Shown one piece after another: positions 49,089 through 58,478 of a stretch of DNA of 64,000 nt. The notes under the pieces are model-generated. The model was not told where the DNA came from and did no database searches. It saw nothing but the letters and a program-made list of their open reading frames with translations. Where the stretch lies: positions 310,001 to 374,000 of the forward strand of contig NZ_CABJDN010000001.1 in assembly GCF_902364365.1 (NCBI RefSeq), in the 5' to 3' direction. Numbering within the stretch: the stretch's first letter is position 1; every line of letters begins with the position of its first letter. The translations under genes were made by a program, and so were the position numbers. The stretch is from Bacteroides intestinalis. GTDB lineage: Bacteria > Bacteroidota > Bacteroidia > Bacteroidales > Bacteroidaceae.

Positions 49089-49670
49089 ATGTCTCCACAA
49101 ATAGAACATGTTATAGCCTTTAACCAGTTATATGAAGAATATAATCAGCGCTTCATTCGTTTTGCCAGAAGTTACGTTATGGTTGATGAAGTTGCTGAGG
49201 ATATCGTCAATGACAGTTTTATGTATTATTGGGAAAATAAGCAGGCTATTGATGATCGAAACATATCTGCCTATCTATTGACTGTTGTAAAGCATAAATG
49301 CATTAATTATTTAAAGCGTCTCTCTCTGGAAGAGCAAGCTAAATCCTGCTTTCAATCTTTGGAAGAGTGGGAACTTCAACTTAAAATAAGTACCTTGGAA
49401 GCATGTAGCCCTGAAAAATTATTGTCAGATGAAATTCAAATGCTGGTTCAGAAAGCATTACGTTCCATGCCCAAGCAAACGCGTGAAGTTCTGATTAGAA
49501 GTCGTTATCAATCACAGTCCAATAAAGAAATTGCAGCAGAATTAAATATTTCTGTTAAAGCAGTGGAGTATCATATCACAAAATCATTGAAAATACTACG
49601 CATAGTCTTGAAAGATTATTTCCCCATCTGGTTGCTTTATTTTCAAGGCGATTCCATTAGGCTTTATTAA
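49089..49670 (+). CDS. ECF sigma factor (FecI-like) of PUL 3
   Basis: 193 residues from the ATG at 49089; the in-frame GTG at 49056 lies inside the promoter. Region 2 is at about 12-80 (FNQLYEEYNQRFIRFARSYVMVDEVAEDIVNDSFMYYWEN) and region 4 at about 125-180 (LRSMPKQTREVLIRSRYQSQSNKEIAAELNISVKAVEYHITKSLKILR), the form typical of Bacteroidota PUL sigma factors. The next genes encode a FecR-like anti-sigma and a SusC with an STN signalling domain. Together they make the known surface-signalling circuit, in which SusC binding of its ligand frees the sigma factor to transcribe the susC operon. Confidence 0.95.
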   Translation: MSPQIEHVIAFNQLYEEYNQRFIRFARSYVMVDEVAEDIVNDSFMYYWENKQAIDDRNISAYLLTVVKHKCINYLKRLSLEEQAKSCFQSLEEWELQLKISTLEACSPEKLLSDEIQMLVQKALRSMPKQTREVLIRSRYQSQSNKEIAAELNISVKAVEYHITKSLKILRIVLKDYFPIWLLYFQGDSIRLY

Positions 49671-49737
49671 CAGTAATATTATAGAAACTGATTAGGGTTT
49701 AAAAACTATTGTTTGCTTTTAATATAAAAGGGACAAT

Positions 49738-50676
49738 ATGGAAAAAGAAACTCTATACAGATTTTTTGCGGGATCAGCTTCTGACGCGGAGAAGGTGATT
49801 ATTAAATTATGGTTGGAAGAAGACGCTGCCAATCAACAGGTGTTTTTGAAAGAACGCTCATTTTATGATGCGGTGATGTTGGCTGATGAGAAACAATTTG
49901 CCGCAAAACGCCTTCCATATTATAATTTCAAGAAACAGGTAAGGCAAACTATGAAGTGGGCAGCTGTCATCCTGGTTGCATTCATCTCTGGTTATATGTT
50001 TTTTGATGCCAAGTATGGTTCATTTGAGGCGGCTTTCAATACAATTACTGTTCCTCCCGGACAACGTGTAAATTTATCTCTTTCAGACGGTACGAAGGTT
50101 TGCTTAAATGCAGGTTCTACATTTACTTATCCCTCACTTTTTGCAGGTAATATGCGTAATGTGAAACTGAGTGGTGAGGCTTTCTTTGAAGTTTCCACTA
50201 ATAAGGAGAAGCCGTTTGTAGTGCATACCAATGTATGTGACGTAGAGGTACTCGGTACAAAATTTAATGTGGATGCATATGATAAGGAGAATACCTTTTC
50301 TGCAGCTTTGATGGAAGGTAAGATAAAAGTAAAAAATAAGATTAATCCTTCCAATGTGGTTCATCTCTCTCCCAATCATAAGGTGACTTTGTCTCAGGGA
50401 AAATTAGCTGTAAGTGATATCTCTGATTATGATATTTATCGATGGAAAGATGGACTTATCTGTTTTACCAATCTAAACTTTATCGATCTGATGAGGCGGA
50501 TAGAAAAATACTATGGAATCAAACTTGTCATTGAAAATCAGTCCTTATCCAAACACTCCTTCAGTGGTAAATTCCGTATTTCCGATGGCATAGAGAACTT
50601 GTTACGTGTGATCCAAAAGGACGTTAAATATCGGTATACCCGTTCCGAAGATGGTAATACGATTTATATCAAATAA
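49738..50676 (+). CDS. FecR-like anti-sigma factor of PUL 3
   Basis: 312 residues. A cytoplasmic N-terminal part (1-70) that should bind the sigma factor, one transmembrane helix (about 73-89, WAAVILVAFISGYMFF), a FecR domain in the periplasm (about 103-200, ITVPPGQRVNLSLSDGTKVCLNAGS, LSGEAFFEVSTNKEKPFVVHT, VEVLGTKFNVDAY), and a C-terminal DUF4974 domain (about 240-312, CFTNLNFIDLMRRIEKYYGIKLVI to YRYTRSEDGNTIYIK) that should meet the SusC STN domain. It lies 67 bases after the sigma gene and 124 bases before SusC. Confidence 0.95.
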   Translation: MEKETLYRFFAGSASDAEKVIIKLWLEEDAANQQVFLKERSFYDAVMLADEKQFAAKRLPYYNFKKQVRQTMKWAAVILVAFISGYMFFDAKYGSFEAAFNTITVPPGQRVNLSLSDGTKVCLNAGSTFTYPSLFAGNMRNVKLSGEAFFEVSTNKEKPFVVHTNVCDVEVLGTKFNVDAYDKENTFSAALMEGKIKVKNKINPSNVVHLSPNHKVTLSQGKLAVSDISDYDIYRWKDGLICFTNLNFIDLMRRIEKYYGIKLVIENQSLSKHSFSGKFRISDGIENLLRVIQKDVKYRYTRSEDGNTIYIK

Positions 50677-50800
50677 TTTTAAAATCTTTTAAAACGATTC
50701 TGCCTATGGAGAAGGAATAAACTATAATGGATAGAGAAAGTAATTTCTCCAGTTATATGCTAATACGTTTTTTTGTATAACCTTTTAAAAGTACAAATGT

Positions 50801-53800
50801 ATGAAACACACATTAAAGAATTTTGTACCCAAAAAGTTTCATAATCTGGTTTTGTTCAGAGTTATGGCTTTCTTCTTATTGTTCGTATGCACTGTTAATA
50901 TGCATGCAGAAAGTGCACAATCACATAGTGCATTGATTACAATTAATAAAAGTGATGTAGATCTCCTCAATATTATGGCAGATATTGAAAATCAGTCCAA
51001 TTATTTATTTGTTTATAGCAAGGCTGTAAATGTACACCGTCATGCTTCTATTAATGTAGTTGAGAAGCCATTGAATGAAGTCCTGCAGAATTTGTTCAAA
51101 AATTCGGAAGTACGTTTTGCCATTGAAGGGTCTTATATTGTATTGTCTTCCAATGAACAAGATGGAGCGAAATCTATTATGCAATCACGTACAAGCATAA
51201 CGGGTACGGTGACTGCTACTGACAATGAACCTATGCCGGGTGTTACAATTATGGTGAAAGGTACCAATATCGGTACTATTACGAATGCGGATGGAAAATA
51301 TACTATAGAAGTTGAATCTGATAATAGTATGTTGGTATTTTCCTTTATTGGTTATCAAACAGTCGAGCAAGCGGTAGGTAATCAACGTGTCATCAATATT
51401 TCTATGAAAGAAGATGTTCGCACCATTGATGAAGTAGTTGTTACTGCTTTGGGTATTAAGAAAAAAGAAAAATCATTGACTTATTCTACCCAGGTAGTGG
51501 GTGGTGACGAACTGGTTCGGGCTAAAGATCCTAATATGATTAATTCATTGGCAGGTAAGACTGCCGGAGTGCAGATTAACCGTAGTTCTGCTGGTCTGGG
51601 TGGTTCGGTAAAGATGGTAATTCGTGGCTCACGTTCCGTATCGGGAAGCAACCAACCGCTATATGTGATCGATGGTGTACCCATCAATAGTTCTGCCAAT
51701 GATGCTACTTCCACTACTATTGGTGGCAACAACGATGCTGGAAACCGTGATGGAGGTGATGGTATTTCCAATCTGAATCCGGATGATATTGAGAGCATGA
51801 ATATTCTGAAAGGCCCTGCTGCTGCCGCTTTATACGGTAGTTCTGCCGCCAATGGTGTGGTGGTAATCACTACTAAGAAAGGAAAGGTAGGGCGTACTAA
51901 TATAACTTTCAGTTCGAACACAACTTGGGATAATGCTGCCTATGGTATTCCTGAGTTCCAAAATTCTTATGGAGGTGTAACTTCCAGTTGGGGCGATCCT
52001 ATAAACGGAAGTCCGGATTATACGAAAAACTTCTTTCAAACGGGGGTAACTACCATAAACTCTCTCTCTTTGAGTGCAGGCTCGGAAATGATGCAAACTT
52101 ATTTCTCTTATGCCAATACTTATGGTAAGGGAATCATAGAAAACGGCAGTTTAAACAAACATAACTTTAACTTTCGCGAAACAGCTAATTTTTTCAATAA
52201 CCGTTTGCAAGCGGATGCCAATGTCAATCTTATGTTTCAGGATGTGAAAAATCGTCCGTCACCGGGAGGATTCTATCTGAATCCGTTGGTAGGTCTTTAT
52301 AAATTTCCGCGTGGTGGTGTGCAGGGGGGCGAGGCTTTTGAGTACTATCGTAACAACTACAAAGTGATGAATGCGGAGCGTAACATGTATCTACAGAATT
52401 GGTATACAGCCCCCACGAGTTTTGATCAGAATCCGTATTGGTTGACTAATATGTTGCCCAGCGATTCTAAGCGTTACAGGACTATTGCCAACTTAAGCTT
52501 GTCTTTCAAACTGAACGAATTCTTTACCATTCAGGCACGTGGAAATGCTGATTTCGTATCGGATGCTTATGAAATGAGTATGTTTGCAGGAACTGATACT
52601 TCCATTGCCGGTACCAACGGGCGTTATATTACGGATGAATCCCATGACCTGAATATATATGGTGATGTTATGGTGACTTATCAGCAACGGTTTAAGGACT
52701 TTTTTGTGAATGCTACTTTGGGTGCCAGTATTAAGGATGAAACGGGAAAGAACATCGGATTTGATTCTTTTGGTGGCGGATTGTATAATCCGAATATTTT
52801 CTCAGTTGGAAATATTGACCACAATAATGGTTCTCCTTCATTAAATAAATATCATGAGCAAGGTCAGGCGGTATTTTTTGCCGGACAGTTGGGTTTTAAG
52901 GATTGGTTATTCCTGGATGTTACGGCACGCAATGACTGGACCTCCACTTTAGCTTATACCAAATACCTGAACAAGGGTTTCTTCTATCCGTCAGTTGGTC
53001 TGACCTGGGTAATGAATGAAGCATTGAAGATGCCGGCGTGGATAAATCTCGGTAAAATTCGCGGCGCATGGTCCAAGGTGGGTAATGGTCTGCCAAGATA
53101 CCGTAGCCACCCGTTGAATAGTGTAGGCCGTGGTGGAGTAGTCAGCTATAACACTACCGCTCCTTTTGATGAGTTGAAACCGGAAATGACTACTTCTTTG
53201 GAATTCGGTACGGAATGGCGTTTCTTTGGTAGTCGTCTGGAATTTGACTTTACTTACTATCAGACTCATACAAAGAACCAGTTATTCTCTTTAGATGCGC
53301 CGTCAGGCTCTAAGTATACCACTTATTATGTAAATGCAGGTGATATCAAGAATGAAGGTGTTGAAATTGTATTGGGCGGTACTCCGGTCATGACTAGTGA
53401 TTTCCGTTGGAAGACTTCTGTGAATTTTGCACTCAACCGTAATACAGTAGAAGAGTTAGCGGAAGGACTGGGGTATTTCAGCTTTGGCGGGGGTGGCTCT
53501 AATAGCTATGGTATGCGTTTGGAAGTAGGTGGCTCTTTTGGTGATATTTACGGAAGAATGTTTTTGCGTGATGATCAAGGCAACTATAAATATGATGATG
53601 ACGGTATGCCTATTGCTGATAAGTCTGATTTGAAAAAGATTGGTAACACCTCTCCTGATTTCAATTTGGGATGGCAAAATACCTTTACTTACAAAGGTTT
53701 TACGTTGTATTTTCTGATTGATGGACGCTTTGGTGGTAATGTTATTTCATTGACACAGGCCGAATTGGATAAATATGGTGTGAGTAAAGTAACTGGTGAT

Positions 53801-54157
53801 GCACGTAAGCAGGGTGGTGTACGCTTCGATGGAAAGACGATTGAAGACGTTTCACGCTTCTATACCATTGTTGGCGGGCGTGATGGTATTACGGAAAACT
53901 ACATTTATGATGCTACCAATATCCGTCTTCGCGAACTCTCTTTGGGATATACTTTACCGGCAAAGCTGTTTGTCCATGTGCCAGTTATCAAAGGTGCTGA
54001 TATTTCCTTAATTGGCAGGAATCTATTCTTCTTCAAGAATGATGCTCCTTATGATCCCGATGGAACCCTTTCTGTAGGCAATGGATTGCAAGGTATAGAT
54101 GTCTTCGGTATGCCAAGTACCCGTTCATTCGGTTTTAATGTTAAGGTTAACTTCTAA
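50801..54157 (+). CDS. SusC-like TonB-dependent transporter with N-terminal STN signalling domain (PUL 3)
   Basis: 1118 residues. Signal sequence to about residue 37, then an STN (secretin/TonB short N-terminal) domain at about 45-115 (VDLLNIMADIENQSNYLFVYSKAV, NEVLQNLFKNSEVRFAIEGSYIVLS). Next come a carboxypeptidase-D-like domain (about 128-210), TonB-box-like DEVVVTALGI, a plug (VIRGSRSVSGSNQPLYVIDGVPI; LKGPAAAALYGSSAANGVVVITTKKG) and a barrel ending in FNVKVNF. The STN domain, absent from the other two SusC proteins here, is what contacts the FecR-type anti-sigma. It should both import the glycan and report its presence. The ligand is unknown. Confidence 0.97.
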   Translation: MKHTLKNFVPKKFHNLVLFRVMAFFLLFVCTVNMHAESAQSHSALITINKSDVDLLNIMADIENQSNYLFVYSKAVNVHRHASINVVEKPLNEVLQNLFKNSEVRFAIEGSYIVLSSNEQDGAKSIMQSRTSITGTVTATDNEPMPGVTIMVKGTNIGTITNADGKYTIEVESDNSMLVFSFIGYQTVEQAVGNQRVINISMKEDVRTIDEVVVTALGIKKKEKSLTYSTQVVGGDELVRAKDPNMINSLAGKTAGVQINRSSAGLGGSVKMVIRGSRSVSGSNQPLYVIDGVPINSSANDATSTTIGGNNDAGNRDGGDGISNLNPDDIESMNILKGPAAAALYGSSAANGVVVITTKKGKVGRTNITFSSNTTWDNAAYGIPEFQNSYGGVTSSWGDPINGSPDYTKNFFQTGVTTINSLSLSAGSEMMQTYFSYANTYGKGIIENGSLNKHNFNFRETANFFNNRLQADANVNLMFQDVKNRPSPGGFYLNPLVGLYKFPRGGVQGGEAFEYYRNNYKVMNAERNMYLQNWYTAPTSFDQNPYWLTNMLPSDSKRYRTIANLSLSFKLNEFFTIQARGNADFVSDAYEMSMFAGTDTSIAGTNGRYITDESHDLNIYGDVMVTYQQRFKDFFVNATLGASIKDETGKNIGFDSFGGGLYNPNIFSVGNIDHNNGSPSLNKYHEQGQAVFFAGQLGFKDWLFLDVTARNDWTSTLAYTKYLNKGFFYPSVGLTWVMNEALKMPAWINLGKIRGAWSKVGNGLPRYRSHPLNSVGRGGVVSYNTTAPFDELKPEMTTSLEFGTEWRFFGSRLEFDFTYYQTHTKNQLFSLDAPSGSKYTTYYVNAGDIKNEGVEIVLGGTPVMTSDFRWKTSVNFALNRNTVEELAEGLGYFSFGGGGSNSYGMRLEVGGSFGDIYGRMFLRDDQGNYKYDDDGMPIADKSDLKKIGNTSPDFNLGWQNTFTYKGFTLYFLIDGRFGGNVISLTQAELDKYGVSKVTGDARKQGGVRFDGKTIEDVSRFYTIVGGRDGITENYIYDATNIRLRELSLGYTLPAKLFVHVPVIKGADISLIGRNLFFFKNDAPYDPDGTLSVGNGLQGIDVFGMPSTRSFGFNVKVNF

Positions 54158-54169
54158 ATAACGAATTGT

Positions 54170-55756
54170 ATGAAAAAGAAAATAATATATACAGCATTAG
54201 TGCTTTTCTTTTTATATTTAACGCCTTCTTGTACAGGTAATTTTGAAGAGATGAATACACCTCCTTTCGGTGTAACAGATGAAGAGTTAGGGCAAGATAA
54301 TAATTATATAGGCATGCACTTCCCAACATTGCAGAAGTCTATTTATTATAACCGGAATGGTTGGGGATGGGACTTTCAAACGATCCAGAACCTGACTTCT
54401 GATATTTGGTCAGGATATATGGCAACTCCCAGTAACTTTAAAGGAGGTATTAATAGCCAGACTTATGCAGTAACCAATGATTGGACCGATACCACATGGG
54501 ATTATACTTATTCTGCTGTAATGACTAATCAATTGAAAGTCAAAGAAAAGTGTGAGCAACTTGGTATGGATACTTATGCACACTTTAATGCGATCAATTC
54601 TATACTGAGAGTTTTTGCTATGTCCCGTATTTGTGATGAATATGGTCCGTTGATTTATACCAGATATGGTGAGACTAAAACTGGTGGTATTTATGATTCT
54701 GCTCAAGATGCTTATAAAGCCTTTTTTACAGAGTTGACGGATGCCAGTAAAGTCTTGGATGAGTATATGCAGAAATCTTCATTTGCATCTATTGCTAAAT
54801 TTGATATGGCATATGGTGGTAAGCTGGATAAATGGCTTCGACTTTGTAATACCTTGCGTTTACGACTGGCCATGCGTATTGTGAAGTACGACAAGGAATG
54901 GGCACGTAAAGAGGCTGAAGCAGCTATTGCCGCTCCGCAAGGCTTACTGAAAAGTGGAGAAAGTTTTATTATTTCGGGCTTTGGTTGGATGCATCCACTA
55001 TATACCTGTTCCATAGAATATAATGATATATTTATCAGTGCTAATATAGAGTCTATTTTAGGTGGATATAATGATCCGCGTTTGGCCAAGTTCGGAATTG
55101 CAAAAGGAGATAAAGTTGTAGGTGTACGTTCCGGAATACCGGGTTTGGAAGAAACAGCCGATAAATATAAAGCATTAATTTCTAATATAAATGTGACCTC
55201 TTCTACTCCGGGTACTGTGATGGCGGCGGCGGAAGCCTACTTCTTACGGGCAGAGGCGGCTCTGCGCGGCTGGAATGCCGGTGGTGATGCCAAGGCGTTT
55301 TACGAGGAAGGTGTAACGGCTTCATTCAGTGACTTTGGTGTTTCATTAGGTGATTATTTAAACAGCTCCGATATTCCGGCACCGTGGGTAGATCCGTTGG
55401 TGGCTGACTTTAATTCTTCGGCTGTTTCAACTGTTAGCCCTAAATGGGAAGATGCACGAACGGATGAAGAACGTTTGGAGAAGATTATAACCCAGAAATG
55501 GATTGCTGGTTTTCCGGAAGGTAAGAATGCATGGGCAGAATGGCGTCGTACCGGTTATCCTAAATTGTTCCCGGTTCTAAAGAATGATAGTCAGGGAGTG
55601 ATTACTACAGAGTTTGGTGTACGCCGTTTACCGTTTACATTGGAAGAATTATCAAACAATCCGGAAGGATATGCTGCAGCTGTCCAATTGTTAGGTGGTC
55701 CTGATAATGGAGGTACCCGTTTGTTCTGGGATCTGAACAAAGGAAATTTTGAATAG
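54170..55756 (+). CDS. SusD-like surface glycan-binding lipoprotein (PUL 3)
   Basis: 528 residues. Lipoprotein signal with Cys21 (LYLTPSC), followed by TGNFEEMNTPPFG, as in the SusD_2/RagB-like branch (the 'NEDPNNP' type start). HFNAINSILRVFAMSRICDEYGPLIYTRYGE and LDKWLRLCNTLRLRLAMRIVKYD are conserved TPR helices of that branch; AEAYFLRAEAALRGWNAGGDAKAFYEEGVTASF is the late conserved block. It starts 12 bases after SusC. This branch differs from the SusD proteins of PUL 1 and 2, indicating that PUL 3 has a separate origin. Confidence 0.95.
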   Translation: MKKKIIYTALVLFFLYLTPSCTGNFEEMNTPPFGVTDEELGQDNNYIGMHFPTLQKSIYYNRNGWGWDFQTIQNLTSDIWSGYMATPSNFKGGINSQTYAVTNDWTDTTWDYTYSAVMTNQLKVKEKCEQLGMDTYAHFNAINSILRVFAMSRICDEYGPLIYTRYGETKTGGIYDSAQDAYKAFFTELTDASKVLDEYMQKSSFASIAKFDMAYGGKLDKWLRLCNTLRLRLAMRIVKYDKEWARKEAEAAIAAPQGLLKSGESFIISGFGWMHPLYTCSIEYNDIFISANIESILGGYNDPRLAKFGIAKGDKVVGVRSGIPGLEETADKYKALISNINVTSSTPGTVMAAAEAYFLRAEAALRGWNAGGDAKAFYEEGVTASFSDFGVSLGDYLNSSDIPAPWVDPLVADFNSSAVSTVSPKWEDARTDEERLEKIITQKWIAGFPEGKNAWAEWRRTGYPKLFPVLKNDSQGVITTEFGVRRLPFTLEELSNNPEGYAAAVQLLGGPDNGGTRLFWDLNKGNFE

Positions 55757-55779
55757 ATCCTTTTTAGCTTAACACATGA

Positions 55780-55841
55780 GGGTGTATCAAAAAAATGTGC
55801 TTTATTTGTTTTGAATATGCAGAATATCTTTTGATGCGCCC
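55780..55841. repeat. 62-bp imperfect inverted repeat after PUL 3 susD
   Basis: GGGTGTATCAAAA (55780-55792) is inverted as TTTTGATGCGCCC (55829-55841), matching at 11 of 13 positions. It lies in the 269-base gap between SusD and GH9, and may be a terminator/attenuator or a small mobile repeat. The rest of that gap (55842-56025) shows no clear gene or promoter. Confidence 0.5.
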
Positions 55842-56025
55842 TTTATTAATCATTTGCTTGCTTCATTGCGGGTGTTTTATTTTTTATTAACTAACAGGAA
55901 TCTCTATTGCATTAGGGATTGAGCTCGCTCATCTGTTTTTAATATAGGAGGAATATTAACTTAACATATTCAGGCGATTGAACCCCAATCTTTCGGTAAC
56001 CTGAATTTAATCTTATATAAGTATT

Positions 56026-58476
56026 ATGAAGAATATAATTAAACCTATCTGTTTGTTTACCGGTTTACTTTGTACTCCGACGATTCTGCTCCATGCACAG
56101 GTGGACGAAAAACTGAAGGCTGATATTATCAGTACCGGCTATGTACATAGTCCATTGCCGCTTGATGAAACAAAAACTTTCGAAACATTCGGTTTGAAAA
56201 AGAAAGTATTGGAATCAACCATGTTGTGTGATATGGAAGATTTTTCCGGGTGGTCGCACAAAGGAATCGGTAAAATCGGATTGACTTCCGAAAGAAGTAA
56301 AACGGGGAAGTATAGCTTGCGTCTGGAGGCTCCGACTGCTCCTGCTACAATGCTTGACTGGGGGCTGGGACGCGGCACCTGCATGGCTTCTTATGATGTT
56401 TCCGGAGCAAATTGGGAAGGTTATAATCGTCTGAAGTTTTATATTTATCCTACTTGCGAAGGCGCTCGTAGCATCTATCTCAATCTTTATATAGAAAATG
56501 ACGGTAAAATCAAAGTGCCTGATATTTACGGGCGTGAAGGCTACCATGAAATCAATCTGAAGAACGATCAATGGAATGAATGTTTTGTTGAAATGTCGGG
56601 GTTAGCTCGCGATAAAGTGACCAAAATATCATTTGCTATCGAAGTATTCGGTAAAGAGCGTACAATGGGAGATTCTTTATGTTTTGATGTAGATGCGGTA
56701 GAACTTCAGAAAATCGAAAATCCGGAAACAGTGAAAGGGTGGATGCCAGCTCGGAATCGCATTATTTTCTCTACTACTGGTTACAGCATCGAAAGTCCTA
56801 AAAGTGCTATTGTCAACGTAGACGATCATAATGGACAATTTCAGTTGAAAGATGCTGATACACAGGTCATCGTTTTCACCGGACCTGTAAAGAAGGAAGA
56901 AACAGGTTTAGGAGAATTTGAAACTGCTGATTTCTCAAATTTTAAAATACAGGGAAGATATATTATTCAAGTGGGTAATGTTACTACGCTGCCTTTCTAT
57001 ATTCATAAGGATGTATGGGATGACTCTGCATGGCGCATGGTCAATTTCTTATTCTGTGAGCGTTGCGGTTATCCCGTTCCCGGAAAACATGGTACCTGCC
57101 ATACTGATTTGCATGCCACCTATAACGAACAAATTATTCCACTAAACGGAGGTTGGCATGATGCTGCTGATATGTCTCAGCAGACTTTGCAGACCGGTGA
57201 AATCTCCTATTCCTTATTGGCAATGGCGAAACGGGCTAAGGAAAAAGGCAACAAGGAACTATACAACCGTTTGATGGAAGAGGCTTTGTGGGGATTGGAT
57301 TATGTAATGAGAACTCGCTTGGGTGATGGTTATCGTGCACAGACTTGGGGAACGAATCTGTGGACTGACGGCATAGTTGGAACGATTGACGATGCCGGAC
57401 GCCGGGAAGTTTTGGTTCATAACGGAGCATTAGAAAATTTTCTGCTTGCCGGAATAGAAGCTTATGCCTCTATGATGGTCGAAAATGACATAGCTTTGAG
57501 AAACAACTTGAAGAAGATTGCAAAGGAAGACTTCGGGTATGCTATGGAACGTTTTACAAAGTTGGGCTTTGCTGAGTTGATAAAGAAGGGGGGAGGACAT
57601 GCTGCAATGGCGTCCGAAAGTCAATATCATGCCAATATTTCGTGGGCTGCAAGTATGCTCTATCAATTGACTGGTGAACAGCAATATGCTGATGAGGCAG
57701 TGAAAGCTATTCACTATACTTTGCAGTGCCAGCGTACCGAGCCTTTGAAAGACAAAAATAAAACTTGTGGTTTCTTTTATCGTGACCTGACTAAGAAATC
57801 TATTGTTCACTATACCCATCAATCACGTGATTATGCTTACATGGAAGCATTGGCTGCATTATGCGAGACACAGCCTCAACATGCCGAATACGAGCAATGG
57901 ATTTATTCTATGAAACTTTATGGAGACTATCTGAAGAATATCATGCAGTATGTATATCCTTATGGAATGGTACCCAGTGGAGTCTATCACAAAGATGAGG
58001 TAAAAGATTCAGTAAACTTCTATGCTGTTCAGGTAGGTATCCGCAGTGGTGCAGAGAGGGATTTCAGGGAGCAATTGGAAAATGGTGTTCGCTTGGATAA
58101 GGATCATTACTTGCGTATATTCCCGGTCTGGTTTTCGTTTAAGGGAAATATAGCTGTACATTTGTCTACAGGAAAAGCTGCTGCTATTTGTGCCAAAGTT
58201 TTGAAAGATAAGGAACTGAAGGATATTGCTGAGCAACAATTGTTTTGGGTGGTAGGAAAGAATCCTTTCGGGCAATCCATGATTTATGGAGAAGGAAGTA
58301 ATTATCCTCAACTCTATACTGCTTTACCGGGTGAAACGGTGGGTGAGATACCAGTAGGTATGCAGTCTTATTTCAATGAAGATTCACCTTATTGGCCACA
58401 GTTCAATACGGCCACTTATAAAGAAGTCTGGGGTTCGTCGGCTGCCAGATGGTTAATGTTGATTTCTGAATTTTAG
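56026..58476 (+). CDS. GH9 family glycosidase with N-terminal beta-sandwich and CelD_N-type Ig domain
   Basis: 816 residues. Signal peptide (ends LLHAQ), a beta-sandwich resembling a carbohydrate-binding module (about 60-225, MLCDMEDFSGWSHKGIG to DSLCFDVDAVEL), an immunoglobulin-like CelD_N domain (about 240-325), and an (alpha/alpha)6 GH9 barrel (about 335-816). Catalytic residues are in place: Asp379 and Asp382 in GGWHDAAD, and the acid Glu800 in KEVWGSSAARWLM. GH9 is mostly known for endoglucanases but also includes exo-beta-glucosaminidases, which share the CelD_N layout. The next gene encodes an amino-sugar acetyltransferase-like protein three bases away, so a glucosaminidase-type role deserves thought. 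No cellulose-binding domain or other cellulase is nearby. Fold certain, substrate open. Confidence 0.93.
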   Translation: MKNIIKPICLFTGLLCTPTILLHAQVDEKLKADIISTGYVHSPLPLDETKTFETFGLKKKVLESTMLCDMEDFSGWSHKGIGKIGLTSERSKTGKYSLRLEAPTAPATMLDWGLGRGTCMASYDVSGANWEGYNRLKFYIYPTCEGARSIYLNLYIENDGKIKVPDIYGREGYHEINLKNDQWNECFVEMSGLARDKVTKISFAIEVFGKERTMGDSLCFDVDAVELQKIENPETVKGWMPARNRIIFSTTGYSIESPKSAIVNVDDHNGQFQLKDADTQVIVFTGPVKKEETGLGEFETADFSNFKIQGRYIIQVGNVTTLPFYIHKDVWDDSAWRMVNFLFCERCGYPVPGKHGTCHTDLHATYNEQIIPLNGGWHDAADMSQQTLQTGEISYSLLAMAKRAKEKGNKELYNRLMEEALWGLDYVMRTRLGDGYRAQTWGTNLWTDGIVGTIDDAGRREVLVHNGALENFLLAGIEAYASMMVENDIALRNNLKKIAKEDFGYAMERFTKLGFAELIKKGGGHAAMASESQYHANISWAASMLYQLTGEQQYADEAVKAIHYTLQCQRTEPLKDKNKTCGFFYRDLTKKSIVHYTHQSRDYAYMEALAALCETQPQHAEYEQWIYSMKLYGDYLKNIMQYVYPYGMVPSGVYHKDEVKDSVNFYAVQVGIRSGAERDFREQLENGVRLDKDHYLRIFPVWFSFKGNIAVHLSTGKAAAICAKVLKDKELKDIAEQQLFWVVGKNPFGQSMIYGEGSNYPQLYTALPGETVGEIPVGMQSYFNEDSPYWPQFNTATYKEVWGSSAARWLMLISEF

Positions 58477-58478
58477 GA

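Noticed and set aside
55780..55841. Insertion sequence remnant
   Set aside because: Only the short inverted arms are present, with no transposase fragment or target duplication that could be confirmed, so it is listed as a repeat only.
56026..58476. Cellulase for cellulose breakdown
   Set aside because: GH9 fold is clear, but there is no cellulose-binding module or companion cellulase, and the operon partners point to amino sugars; substrate left open.
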